DNA of 64,000 bases from Methylocystis sp. B8 (GTDB lineage: Bacteria; Pseudomonadota; Alphaproteobacteria; Rhizobiales; Beijerinckiaceae): contig NZ_VBTZ01000005.1 of assembly GCF_005771425.1 (NCBI RefSeq), forward strand, positions 162,316 to 226,315, given 5' to 3'. Each line of letters starts with the position of its first letter. Position 1 is the first letter of the stretch. The notes beneath the pieces are model-generated. The model was not told the origin of the DNA and searched no databases. It saw only the letters and a program-made list of their open reading frames with translations. This document shows positions 46,198 through 54,400 of this stretch, one piece after another. Both the position numbers and the translations under genes were made by a program.

Positions 46198-46213
46198 ATT
46201 CGCTATTGCTAAT
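46198..46213. promoter_or_regulatory. SqrR/BigR operator candidate upstream of RND operon
   Basis: ATTCGCTATTGCTAAT matches the perfect 16-bp palindrome at 45882 at 14 of 16 positions. It lies 27 bases before the RND adaptor start, within the probable promoter (CATATAAA follows). Confidence 0.68.
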
Positions 46214-46240
46214 TTACGTTTCTTGCATATAAATGGGCGC

Positions 46241-47227
46241 ATGAGACGAATTGGCTGCTTGCATCTCGCGCCGACGGCGCTCCTTGCCGCACTCGCTTTC
46301 TGCACGGCGGCGGAGGCCGGAGAGGTCACGATCCGAGTGGCCCCGGTCGAGGACCTCAAGGCGGTCGTCGCATCAGTCGAACCGGCGCATCAATTGACGG
46401 CGCGGGCCCGCATTGGCGGCACGGTGAGCGCGCTGAAAATCAAAGAGGGCGATGACGTCGCGGGCGGCGCCGAGATCGCCACGGTCGTCGACCAGAAACT
46501 CTTCCTGCAGATGCAGGCGCTTGATCAGCGCATTCAATCGCAGCAGGCGCAACGCGACAAGGCGCAGAATGATTTCGACCGCGCGCAGGAATTGTTTCGG
46601 CGCGGAGTATACACAAAGGCGCTTTTCGATCAGGCGAAGACGGCGCTCGACGTTGGCGAGCGCAATTTGGCGGCGCTGCGTTCCGATCGCGGCGTGATCG
46701 AACAACAGGCGGCGGAAGGCTCCGTGCGCGCGCCGGGGCCAGGACGCGTGCTCACTATTCCGGCCTCCGTCGGCCGCGTGGTGATGCCTGGCGAAACAAT
46801 CGCGACCATCGCCGAAGACAAATACATTCTGCGCCTGCAATTGCCCGAGCGCCATGCGCGGTTCATGCGCGCCGGCGACAAGGTCGAGATTGGCGAGCGT
46901 GGTCTGCATGAGAAAGCGGGCGGCGAGCGCAAGCAGGGGCGCGTGCGCATCGTCTATCCGGAGATCCAGGGCGGACGCGTCATCGCCGACGTCGACGTCC
47001 AGGGACTGGGCGATTATTTCGTCGGCGAACGCGCGCGCGTTTATGTCACGACGGGCAAGCGCGATACGATCATCATCCCGCGCGCCGCCGTCTATCGTCG
47101 CGCCGGCGTGGACTTTGTCCGCCTTGCCTCCGGCGAAGAAATCGTCGTGCAGCTTGGCGAGCGGCGCGGCGACAACGTCGAAATTCTTTCCGGCCTTCAC
47201 GACGGCGACGTGGTCTCGACGCCATGA
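46241..47227 (+). CDS. RND efflux periplasmic adaptor (membrane-fusion protein)
   Basis: A 328-residue HlyD/AcrA-type adaptor. A signal-like N-terminus (LLAALAFCTAAEAGEV) is followed by a biotinyl-lipoyl-like hairpin (ARIGGTVSALKIKEGDDV and GSVRAPGPGRVLTIPASVGRVVMPGETI). Between them is a short coiled-coil (about 90-140; QRIQSQQAQRDKAQNDFDRAQELF), followed by a beta-barrel domain. The ATG 46241 is preferred over TTG 46223. It overlaps the RND transporter gene by 4 bases. No outer-membrane channel gene is adjacent. Confidence 0.9.
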   Translation: MRRIGCLHLAPTALLAALAFCTAAEAGEVTIRVAPVEDLKAVVASVEPAHQLTARARIGGTVSALKIKEGDDVAGGAEIATVVDQKLFLQMQALDQRIQSQQAQRDKAQNDFDRAQELFRRGVYTKALFDQAKTALDVGERNLAALRSDRGVIEQQAAEGSVRAPGPGRVLTIPASVGRVVMPGETIATIAEDKYILRLQLPERHARFMRAGDKVEIGERGLHEKAGGERKQGRVRIVYPEIQGGRVIADVDVQGLGDYFVGERARVYVTTGKRDTIIIPRAAVYRRAGVDFVRLASGEEIVVQLGERRGDNVEILSGLHDGDVVSTP

Positions 47228-50200
47228 GCGAAGAGTTTCGCCCGGGCATTTCGGGAACGCTGACGCGCGCCTTCATCAATTCGCCGCTGACGCCGCTGCT
47301 GCTGCTCGCCTCGATCCTTGTCGGGCTGATCGCGCTGCGTTCGCTGCCGCGCGAGGAGGAGCCGCAGATCTCCGTGCCGATGGTCGACATCATGGTGTCG
47401 GCCAACGGTTATAAGGCGGAAGACGCGATCGAACTCATCACGCGCCCGCTCGAAGACATCATCAAGGGCGTCAACGGCGTCGAGCATGTCTATTCTCAGA
47501 CGCGCGATGATAATGTGGTCGTCACCGCGCGCTTTTACGTCGGCACGCCGCAGGATAATGCGGTGGTGCGCATCCACGAAAAGATACGCGCCAATATCGG
47601 CGATCTGCCGAAAGGCATTCCGGAGCCGCTGATCGTCGGCCGTGGAATCGACGACGTCGCGATCGTCGTGCTGACGCTTTCGGCGAAGCCGGAGCGCGCC
47701 GATCGGTGGACCGACAACGGCCTCTATCAGGTCGCTGAGGAATTGCAGCACGATCTCACCAAGGTCAATGACGTTGGCCTAAGCTATATCGTCGGCGGCA
47801 GTCCCAATCAGATCCGCGTCGAACCAGATCCCGAACGCCTGTCGCAATACGGGGTAACGCTCAACCAGCTCATCGACAAATTGACCAACGCCAATCGTTC
47901 TTTCCTGGTCGGCGCGTTTCGCGAAGACAATCGCGCGGTGCCCGTCGTCGCCGGCCAGACGCTTCAGGGCGTGCCGGACGTCGGCCTGCTGCTGCTCACC
48001 ACAAGAGACGGGCGGCCGGTCTATGTGAAGGACGTCGCCGACGTGCGCGTCGGCGCCGCCGAGCCAGACCGGCGCAGCTGGACGATGACGCGCAACGCCG
48101 CCGGCGGTCTCGACAAGCGCCCCGCCATCAGCATCGCCATCGCCAAGCGCAGGGGCGCCAACGCGGTCATCGTCGCCGATGAGATCATGCGTCGGCTCGA
48201 GGCCGTCAAAGGCCGCATCGTCCCCGAGGATATCGAGATCGCGGTGACGCGCGACTATGGCGAAACGGCCACGGAAAAGGCCAATGAGCTGCTGTTCCAT
48301 CTCGCGCTCGCGACCGTCTCGATCGTCGCGCTGATCGTGGTGATGGTGGGCTGGCGCGAGGGCGTCGTCGTCTTGGTCATTATCCCGACGACAATTCTGC
48401 TCACGCTCTTCGCCTCATGGCTGATGGGCTATACGATCAATCGCGTCAGCCTGTTCGCGCTCATCTTTTCGATCGGCATTCTCGTCGACGACGCGATCGT
48501 CGTCGTCGAAAATATCGTGCGCCACTGGCATATGCGCGGCTCGCGCAGCCTGATCGACACGGCGGTCGAGGCTGTCGCGGAAGTCGGCAACCCGACCATT
48601 GTCGCGACGCTCACCATCGTCGCGGCGCTGCTGCCGATGATGTTCGTCTCGGGTCTCATGGGCCCCTATATGAGCCCGATCCCCGCAAACGCTTCGCTCG
48701 CGATGGTGTTCTCCTTCTTTGTCGCCATGACGATTACGCCGTGGCTGCTGCTCAAGATCGCCGGCAAGCGGTTCGAGCAGGAGCGCGGCGACGGCGTCGA
48801 CCATGCGCATGAACGCGGCGCAATGGGCAATTTTTACGTGCGCGTCGCGACGCCCTTGCTACAGGGCCGCAAGCGCTCGCAGCGGTTTCTTATAGGCGTT
48901 GGCGTCGCGACGCTCCTTTCCATGGGGCTCTTCGTGACAAAGACCGTACGCGTGAAGCTCCTGCCCTTCGATAACAAGTCCGAGATCGCGGTGGTCGTCG
49001 ATCTGCCGCGCGGCGCTTCGCTTGAAGAAACGGATCGGGTGCTGACGGCTGCGGCCGAGCGGCTGAAGGACATTCCAGAGCTTACCTCTGTTCAGTCCTA
49101 TGCCGGCACGGCCGCGCCCTTCAACTTCAACGGCCTCGTGCGTCACTACTACATGCGCAAGGCGCCCGAGATGGGCGATCTCGCCATCAATCTGCAGCCG
49201 AAAGGCGAGCGCGGCCGCCCAAGCCATGCGATTGCGCTCGATATTCGAAAGAAGCTCGAAGGCCTGCCGGCGCCCGCGCATACTGCGATCAAGGTCGTGG
49301 AGGTGCCGCCGGGTCCGCCGGTGCTGTCGACGCTTCTCGCCGAAGTCTACGGTCCGGACGCCCAGTCGCGGCGCGATCTTGCGGCGAAAGTGCGCAAGGC
49401 TTTCGATGCGGTCGATTTCGTCGTCGATACGGACGACAGCTTCGGCCAGCGCGCCGAACGTCTGCGCTTCGAGATCGACCAGGAAGCGCTCGAATATCAC
49501 GGCGTCGAGGAACGCGCCGTCTATGACACGATCGGGGCTCTGGTCGGCGGGGTGAAGATCGGCTTTTCGCAAAAGGGCGGCGGCGCCAAGCCCGTCGACA
49601 TTTCCGTCGCCTTGCCGCGCGCGGCGATGACGACGAGCGAACGCATCCTGTCGACGCCGCTGCCCGCCGGCGGCACGGTGCGCCAGGGCGCCAATGTCGA
49701 GCTCGGCGACGTCGTCAAGGCGACGCGCGAACTCGGCTCCTATCCGATTTTCCGTCACAACGGCCGCTTCGCCGAAATGGTCAGCGCTGAGGTCGCCGGA
49801 CGTTTCGAAGCGCCAATTTACGGAATGCTCGCGGTCGAAAACGAGATCGACAAGATCGATTGGGGGCCTTCTGGTCCGCCGACGATCAAATATCACGGCC
49901 AGCCGCTCGACGATTCACAGCCGACGCTGCTCTGGGACGGCGAGTGGGAAGTGACCTATGTCACTTTCCGTGACATGGGCGCTGCTTTCATGGTGGCGCT
50001 ACTTGCCATCTATCTCCTCGTCGTGGCGCAGTTCGGCTCGTTCAAACTGCCGCTCGTCATTCTTGCGCCGGTGCCGCTAACGCTCGTCGGCATCGTCATC
50101 GGGCATCTCCTGTTCAACGCCGCCTTCACCGCCACTTCGATGATCGGCTTCATCGCGCTCGCCGGCATCGTCGTGCGCAATTCGATCCTGCTCGTCGACT

Positions 50201-50457
50201 TCATTCGGCATTTGCGGGAGCGTGGGATGAGCTTGCGCGCTGCGCTGATCGAAGCGGGCGCCGTCCGCTTCAAGCCGATTTTCCTCACCGCCGCGGCGGC
50301 CATCATCGGCGCGGCCTTTATCCTCACGGACCCGATCTTTCAGGGGCTCGCCATTTCGCTCGTCTTTGGCCTCGCCTCGTCGACGGCGCTGACCCTGCTT
50401 GTCATTCCCGCGATCTACGTCGTCTTGCGCGATGATGAAATCCCAAGGAGAGCCTGA
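47224..50457 (+). CDS. RND-family efflux transporter (AcrB/CzcA-like)
   Basis: A 1077-residue inner-membrane proton antiporter. Family features are the first transmembrane helix (NSPLTPLLLLASILVGLIALRSLP), REEEPQISVPMVDI, a proton-relay acidic pair in ILVDDAIVVVENIVRHW and the second-half helix pattern with RNSILLVDFIRHLRERGMSL. It has no obvious metal-specific motif, so the substrate is not known. It is translationally coupled to its adaptor and followed by AhpD-like and rhodanese genes. Placement under a putative SqrR operator suggests export of a sulfur compound or of a toxin produced under sulfide stress (inference). Confidence 0.9.
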   Translation: MSEEFRPGISGTLTRAFINSPLTPLLLLASILVGLIALRSLPREEEPQISVPMVDIMVSANGYKAEDAIELITRPLEDIIKGVNGVEHVYSQTRDDNVVVTARFYVGTPQDNAVVRIHEKIRANIGDLPKGIPEPLIVGRGIDDVAIVVLTLSAKPERADRWTDNGLYQVAEELQHDLTKVNDVGLSYIVGGSPNQIRVEPDPERLSQYGVTLNQLIDKLTNANRSFLVGAFREDNRAVPVVAGQTLQGVPDVGLLLLTTRDGRPVYVKDVADVRVGAAEPDRRSWTMTRNAAGGLDKRPAISIAIAKRRGANAVIVADEIMRRLEAVKGRIVPEDIEIAVTRDYGETATEKANELLFHLALATVSIVALIVVMVGWREGVVVLVIIPTTILLTLFASWLMGYTINRVSLFALIFSIGILVDDAIVVVENIVRHWHMRGSRSLIDTAVEAVAEVGNPTIVATLTIVAALLPMMFVSGLMGPYMSPIPANASLAMVFSFFVAMTITPWLLLKIAGKRFEQERGDGVDHAHERGAMGNFYVRVATPLLQGRKRSQRFLIGVGVATLLSMGLFVTKTVRVKLLPFDNKSEIAVVVDLPRGASLEETDRVLTAAAERLKDIPELTSVQSYAGTAAPFNFNGLVRHYYMRKAPEMGDLAINLQPKGERGRPSHAIALDIRKKLEGLPAPAHTAIKVVEVPPGPPVLSTLLAEVYGPDAQSRRDLAAKVRKAFDAVDFVVDTDDSFGQRAERLRFEIDQEALEYHGVEERAVYDTIGALVGGVKIGFSQKGGGAKPVDISVALPRAAMTTSERILSTPLPAGGTVRQGANVELGDVVKATRELGSYPIFRHNGRFAEMVSAEVAGRFEAPIYGMLAVENEIDKIDWGPSGPPTIKYHGQPLDDSQPTLLWDGEWEVTYVTFRDMGAAFMVALLAIYLLVVAQFGSFKLPLVILAPVPLTLVGIVIGHLLFNAAFTATSMIGFIALAGIVVRNSILLVDFIRHLRERGMSLRAALIEAGAVRFKPIFLTAAAAIIGAAFILTDPIFQGLAISLVFGLASSTALTLLVIPAIYVVLRDDEIPRRA

Positions 50458-50810
50458 TGATTGAAGACTGGGCGGCGCTCGCCAAGAAGCTCTCCGCCGA
50501 CATAAGGGAATTACGCGGCGGCTCGCCGGAAGTGATGAAAGCCTTTTCGGCGATGGCGATGTCCGCGGGGGCGCAAGGCGCGCTCGACGCAAAGACAAAG
50601 GAACTGATCGCGCTCGCGGTCAGCGTCGCGGTGCGCTGCGACGATTGCATCGCTTTCCACGCCAAGGCCGCGTCGCAGCGCGGCGCGACGCGCGAGGAGG
50701 TGATGGAGACGCTCGCCATGAGCATCTACATGGGCGCCGGACCATCGGTGATGTATGCGAGCCACGCGCTCGCCGCCTTCGCCCAGTTCGACGCCGAAAA
50801 GCAAGCCTGA
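50457..50810 (+). CDS. Carboxymuconolactone decarboxylase / AhpD-like protein
   Basis: A 117-residue all-helical AhpD-fold protein. It has a CxxC redox pair (Cys61 and Cys64 in RCDDCIAFHAKAA) and the nearby His68, characteristic of alkyl-hydroperoxidase D-type thiol oxidoreductases rather than true carboxymuconolactone decarboxylase. The ATG overlaps the RND stop by one base (TGATG). In the RND-AhpD-rhodanese operon it is likely to act on thiols or persulfides (inference). Confidence 0.88.
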   Translation: MIEDWAALAKKLSADIRELRGGSPEVMKAFSAMAMSAGAQGALDAKTKELIALAVSVAVRCDDCIAFHAKAASQRGATREEVMETLAMSIYMGAGPSVMYASHALAAFAQFDAEKQA

Positions 50811-50826
50811 GAAGAAAGGAACGAAA

Positions 50827-51168
50827 ATGACCCTGGGCTCTCTCTTGTCGAAACTTGCTGGCGGCGGCGCGGCGCCAACGATCGAGCACGAAGATTTCTG
50901 CCGAATCGTGGCGGACAAATCCTGCGCCATCGTCGATGTGCGCGAGCCGCATGAATATGGCGCCGGCCATGTGCCGGGCGCCAAGAACATGCCGCTCTCG
51001 AGTTTCGATCCGACGAAGCTTCCGAAGGGCGACGTTGTCCTTATTTGTCAGGCGGGCGGGCGTTCGGCCAAGGCCCTGGCGCAAGCGCAAAGCGTAGGAC
51101 GGAAGGATGTCTGCCACTACGCCCCGGGCACCGGCGGCTGGCGCGCCCGCGGCGGCGCGGTGGAATAG
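50827..51168 (+). CDS. Rhodanese-like sulfurtransferase
   Basis: A 113-residue single-domain rhodanese. It has CAIVDVREPHEYGAGHVPGAKNMPL and the active-site loop CQAGGRS with catalytic Cys74. Rhodaneses move sulfane sulfur from persulfide or thiosulfate to thiol acceptors, so it fits a persulfide-handling operon. The ATG at 50827 has GAAAGGA upstream; a longer frame begins inside the AhpD gene. Confidence 0.93.
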   Translation: MTLGSLLSKLAGGGAAPTIEHEDFCRIVADKSCAIVDVREPHEYGAGHVPGAKNMPLSSFDPTKLPKGDVVLICQAGGRSAKALAQAQSVGRKDVCHYAPGTGGWRARGGAVE

Positions 51169-51203
51169 AAATCGCGCAGTGAAGGCATTGCGCGACGCAT
51201 TCT

Positions 51204-51241
51204 GTCATCCCCGACGCGCGAAGCGCGATCGGGGATCCAGG
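51204..51241. repeat. REP-like palindromic unit
   Basis: GTCATCCCCGACGCGCGAAG...CGATCGGGGATCCAGG is a hairpin (51207-51236, ATCCCCGA/TCGGGGAT and GCGC/GCGC with loop GAA). It is related to the two-hairpin element at 23558-23665 by the GTCAT-CCCGA and TCGGG-ATCCAG edges. It lies between the convergent rhodanese and carbonic anhydrase genes and may act as a terminator. Confidence 0.75.
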
Positions 51242-51255
51242 GAAAAACTGACGCG

Positions 51256-51840
51256 TTACGCCGCCTTACCAACTTTCGTCGCTTCCGCGACCTCGTTGAT
51301 CTTGCCGGTCTTCACATCATAGATGTAGCCGTAGATCGGGATATTCTTCGGCACGAGCGGATGCGAACGGATGCGCGCGACGTCCTGCGCGACGCTTTCC
51401 TCCTGATTTTTGATCGTATGCCACTTGACGAAGTGGCCGGCTGAGCAGCCGCCGCCATGTTGCGGATTCGACCAGTTCTTGCCGTCGAAACTCGCCGTCG
51501 CGAGATTGTCGTCCAACAACTCGCTCATGACCTCATCGCAAAAAAGCTCCATGCCGCAATTTGTGTGGTGAATGACGAACCACTCCTTGGTCCCGAGCAG
51601 CTTGTGCGAAATCACGAGCGAACGAATCGCGTCGTCAGATGCGCGCCCGCCGGCGTTGCGGATCACATGCGCGTCGCCTTCCGAGAGACCCGCGTATTTC
51701 GCGGGATCAAGACGCGCGTCCATACAGGTCAGGATCGCGAAACCGCGCGCCGGCGGCAGCGCAAGTTCGCTCTTCTTTCCGAAACTGCCGGCATAAGCGT
51801 TGTTCGCGGCGACGACTTCATTGACGATCTGGCTTGCCAT
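51256..51840 (-). CDS. Beta-class carbonic anhydrase
   Basis: A 194-residue enzyme catalysing interconversion of CO2 and bicarbonate. Zinc ligands are Cys39 (LTCMDARLD, with the Asp41-Arg43 dyad), His92 and Cys95 (HHTNCG). [18 protein letters not shown] is typical of a clade of small prokaryotic beta-CAs (including mycobacterial Rv1284). It has its own promoter region on the minus strand and converges with the rhodanese gene. Confidence 0.92.
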   Translation of the reverse strand: MASQIVNEVVAANNAYAGSFGKKSELALPPARGFAILTCMDARLDPAKYAGLSEGDAHVIRNAGGRASDDAIRSLVISHKLLGTKEWFVIHHTNCGMELFCDEVMSELLDDNLATASFDGKNWSNPQHGGGCSAGHFVKWHTIKNQEESVAQDVARIRSHPLVPKNIPIYGYIYDVKTGKINEVAEATKVGKAA

Positions 51841-52051
51841 GTCTCTCTCCCTCGTTGCGCGTATTGCTTCAAAAATTTTTTGACCTTACTCAACATTGGA
51901 GCGCTTCAGCTTCCTTTTCAAGCAAACAAGAGGCGCGATCTTCGTGACATAGTCCCTTGACGATCAGCGATATATATTTCGAGGACGTCGACGGTGATAC
52001 TGTATAACGTTCGCGTAGACACGCTCGCTTTAGAGGAGATGGTTGTAACGA

Positions 52052-52933
52052 ATGTCCGATCACGCGCATCTGTTCCCGGGTTTCGCTTCGCATTGGATCG
52101 ACGCGCCGGCAGGAAAGATTTTCGCCCGTGTCCGTGGCGAGGGCCGACCCGTGGTTCTGTTGCACGGGTTCGGCGAGACGCACGTCGCCTGGCATAAGAT
52201 CGCGCCGGCGCTCGCCAAACGCTTTACTGTCGTTGCGATGGATCTGCGCGGCTATGGCTGGTCGGCCGTTCCCGAGAGCGAAAAGGGCGAGAATTATACG
52301 AAACGTGAAATGGCCGGCGATATTGTCGCGGTCATGGAGTCGCTCGGGCATGTGCGCTTCTCGCTCGTTGGTCACGACAGAGGCGCGCGCGTCGGCCAGC
52401 GGCTCGCGCTCGATCAACCTGGCCGGCTGGATCGGATTGCGCTCATCAATATCGCGCCGATCGATGATGCTTTCGGCGACGGAGATTTGCAGCGCGTCGG
52501 ACGGGCGCGTTTCTTCGCATCTGAGGCGCCGAAGCCTGAAGAGCTGATCGGCCTCGATCCGATCGGCTTTCTCGATGACGCGCTGATGAACGCTACAAAG
52601 GCGAAATCGCTCGAGGCATTCGGGGCAGACGCCCTCGCCGCCTATCGCCAGGCCTTCAACGACCCAGCGCGCATTCACGCCTTCTGCGAAGATTTTCGCG
52701 CCGGGGCGACCATCGATCGCGAGCATCTTGCGGACAATAAAGCAAATGGCGACAAACTCGCTATGCCGACGCTTATCGTTTCGGGCGACGTAACTTTTCC
52801 CGCGAACGGTCCGCTTATCGCCGCGTGGCGCGAATGGGGCGACGATGTCGTCGAAGCGCGCGTTGACTCCGGCCTTTATCCGATGGAGGAAGCGCCCGCG
52901 GAGACGCTCGCCGTCCTGGAGGAATTTCTGTGA
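52052..52933 (+). CDS. Alpha/beta hydrolase, haloacetate-dehalogenase-like, without catalytic His
   Basis: A 293-residue alpha/beta hydrolase resembling fluoroacetate/haloacetate dehalogenases: VVLLHGFGETHVAWHKIAP oxyanion region and VGHDRGARVGQRLALD with Asp (near 110) as nucleophile. The catalytic histidine expected near the end (usually SGH followed by Pro and acidic residues) is Leu here (DSGLYPMEEAPAE). The protein may thus be inactive or use another residue, or there may be a single-base error (CAT to CTT). It is coupled to the patatin gene by a 4-base overlap. Confidence 0.8.
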   Translation: MSDHAHLFPGFASHWIDAPAGKIFARVRGEGRPVVLLHGFGETHVAWHKIAPALAKRFTVVAMDLRGYGWSAVPESEKGENYTKREMAGDIVAVMESLGHVRFSLVGHDRGARVGQRLALDQPGRLDRIALINIAPIDDAFGDGDLQRVGRARFFASEAPKPEELIGLDPIGFLDDALMNATKAKSLEAFGADALAAYRQAFNDPARIHAFCEDFRAGATIDREHLADNKANGDKLAMPTLIVSGDVTFPANGPLIAAWREWGDDVVEARVDSGLYPMEEAPAETLAVLEEFL

Positions 52934-53793
52934 GTCTCTACCGCGGGAAGACCGTCGCGCTTGCGCTCGGCGGCGGCGGCGCCCGCGGACTCGCGCATAT
53001 TTGCGTGCTTGAAGCGCTGGACGAAATGGGCGTGCGCCCGGTCGCGATCGCCGGGGCGTCGATTGGCGCGATCATCGGCGCCGCCTATGCCGCAGGCTTC
53101 TCGGGCGTGGAACTGCGCGCCCACACCCAGGCCATTCTTAAGAACCGCATCGGGCTGGCGCGTCGGCTGCTTCACGCGCGAGCCCGCGGACGTAAGCGCC
53201 TTCTTTCCCGCGTCGCACATCCGCTGCTGTTCGATGGCGAGCGCTTTCTTCAGGCCTTTTGGCCTCACGGCATGCCAGAGCGTTTCGAAGAGTTGGGCAT
53301 TCCTCTGCAGGTCATCGCGACGGACTTTCGCCGGCGCGTCGAGGCGGTTTTCGCCACGGGGCCATTGCGTCCCGCCGTGGCGGGCTCGATGGCGATCCCG
53401 GGCGTCGTGCGCGCCGCCGCAAGCGATCATGGCTATTTCGTCGATGGCGGACTGGTTAATCCGCTCCCCTATGATCATCTCTGGGGCCTTGCCGACATCG
53501 TCATCGCCGTCGACGTCTCCGGCAATTTTGGCGTCGAGACCGGCAAGGGAGCGCCTTCCGCCTTCGAGACGATGATCGTTGCGAGCCAGATCATGATGAA
53601 CGCGATCAGCTCGCGCATGATCGCCGAGCGCCCGCCCGACGTTCTGATCCGTCCTGAAGTGCATCAATATCTCGCGCTTGACCTCTTCAAAGCGTCGCGC
53701 ATTTTCGCCGCCGGCGACGCCTGCCGCGACACGCTGCGCCACGGGCTGGCGCAGGCGGCGCTGCGGCTAGAAGCTCGGAGCAGGATCGTTTGA
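52930..53793 (+). CDS. Patatin-like phospholipase (RssA/NTE family)
   Basis: A 287-residue lipid acyl hydrolase. The oxyanion motif GGGGARGLAHICVLEAL, the nucleophile motif GASIG and the catalytic Asp in DGGLVNPLPYDHL are all present. The GTG start overlaps the preceding hydrolase stop by 4 bases. The last codons lie inside the inverted repeat that begins at 53777, so the C-terminus may have been altered by repeat insertion. Substrate unknown; probably membrane phospholipids. Confidence 0.87.
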   Translation: MSLYRGKTVALALGGGGARGLAHICVLEALDEMGVRPVAIAGASIGAIIGAAYAAGFSGVELRAHTQAILKNRIGLARRLLHARARGRKRLLSRVAHPLLFDGERFLQAFWPHGMPERFEELGIPLQVIATDFRRRVEAVFATGPLRPAVAGSMAIPGVVRAAASDHGYFVDGGLVNPLPYDHLWGLADIVIAVDVSGNFGVETGKGAPSAFETMIVASQIMMNAISSRMIAERPPDVLIRPEVHQYLALDLFKASRIFAAGDACRDTLRHGLAQAALRLEARSRIV

Positions 53794-53837
53794 AGCGGAT
53801 CGAAGACGCGATCCGCTTCAAACGTGAATCCTGCTCC
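53777..53837. repeat. Composite repeat B, long hairpin half
   Basis: GGAGCAGGAT-CG-TTTGAAGCGGATCG pairs with CGATCCGCTTCAAA-CGTGA-ATCCTGCTCC (24 paired positions with an internal loop). The left arm overlaps the end of the patatin gene. It may serve as a terminator, and it is followed by the conserved half at 53850. Confidence 0.75.
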
Positions 53838-53849
53838 ATCCCTTAAATC

Positions 53850-53900
53850 AGAGCGCGCTTTGAGCAAAAAACCGGATTCCACTTTTTCGCGGCGCGCTAG
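53850..53900. repeat. Composite repeat B, conserved half
   Basis: AGAGCGCGCTTTGAGCAAAA...CCACTTTTTCGCGGCGCGCT is a copy of the sequence at 37352-37404 (shared AGAGCGCGCTTT, AAAAACCGG and CCACTTTTTCGC). The right edge contains the tadA stop codon, so the repeat has moved into the 3' end of tadA. Confidence 0.74.
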
Positions 53901-54349
53901 CGTCGCGCCTGAAAGAATTCGCGCAAGAGCTGCGCCGCTTCGCTCTCGCGAATGCCGCCATAGACTTCGGGCCGATGATGGCATGTCGGCTGCGAGAAGA
54001 ACCGCGGCCCGTGTTCGACCGCCCCGCCCTTCGGATCGCTCGCCGCATAATAGAGCCGCCGGATGCGCGCGAAGCTGATCGCGGCCGCGCACATGGCGCA
54101 GGGCTCGAGCGTCACATAGAGATCGCATTCGACCAGGCGCTCAGAGCCGATCGCGGCGCAGGCGTCGCGAATGACGAGCATCTCGGCGTGCGCGGTCGGG
54201 TCGCGGTCGCGCAACGTTCGGTTGCCCGCGGCCGCGATGACCTCGCCATTGCGCGCAAGCGCTGCGCCCACCGGGACTTCGCCCGCAGCCGCCGCAGCGC
54301 GCGCCTGCTCGAAGGCGGCGCTGAAAGGATCGTCGGCGTTCATACCCAT
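53897..54349 (-). CDS. tadA: tRNA adenosine(34) deaminase TadA
   Basis: A 150-residue zinc-dependent enzyme that converts A34 to inosine in tRNA-Arg(ACG). The catalytic motifs are HAEMLVIRDAC (His, Glu) and PCAMCAAAI (two zinc cysteines). The ATG at 54349 is used; an ATG two codons downstream is an alternative. Its stop lies within a dispersed repeat (53850-53900). Confidence 0.93.
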   Translation of the reverse strand: MGMNADDPFSAAFEQARAAAAAGEVPVGAALARNGEVIAAAGNRTLRDRDPTAHAEMLVIRDACAAIGSERLVECDLYVTLEPCAMCAAAISFARIRRLYYAASDPKGGAVEHGPRFFSQPTCHHRPEVYGGIRESEAAQLLREFFQARR

Positions 54350-54400
54350 CTCTTAAGCGATCGCGCTTCAAAGGGCGCTTTCTGCCTGCTATCAGAACCC

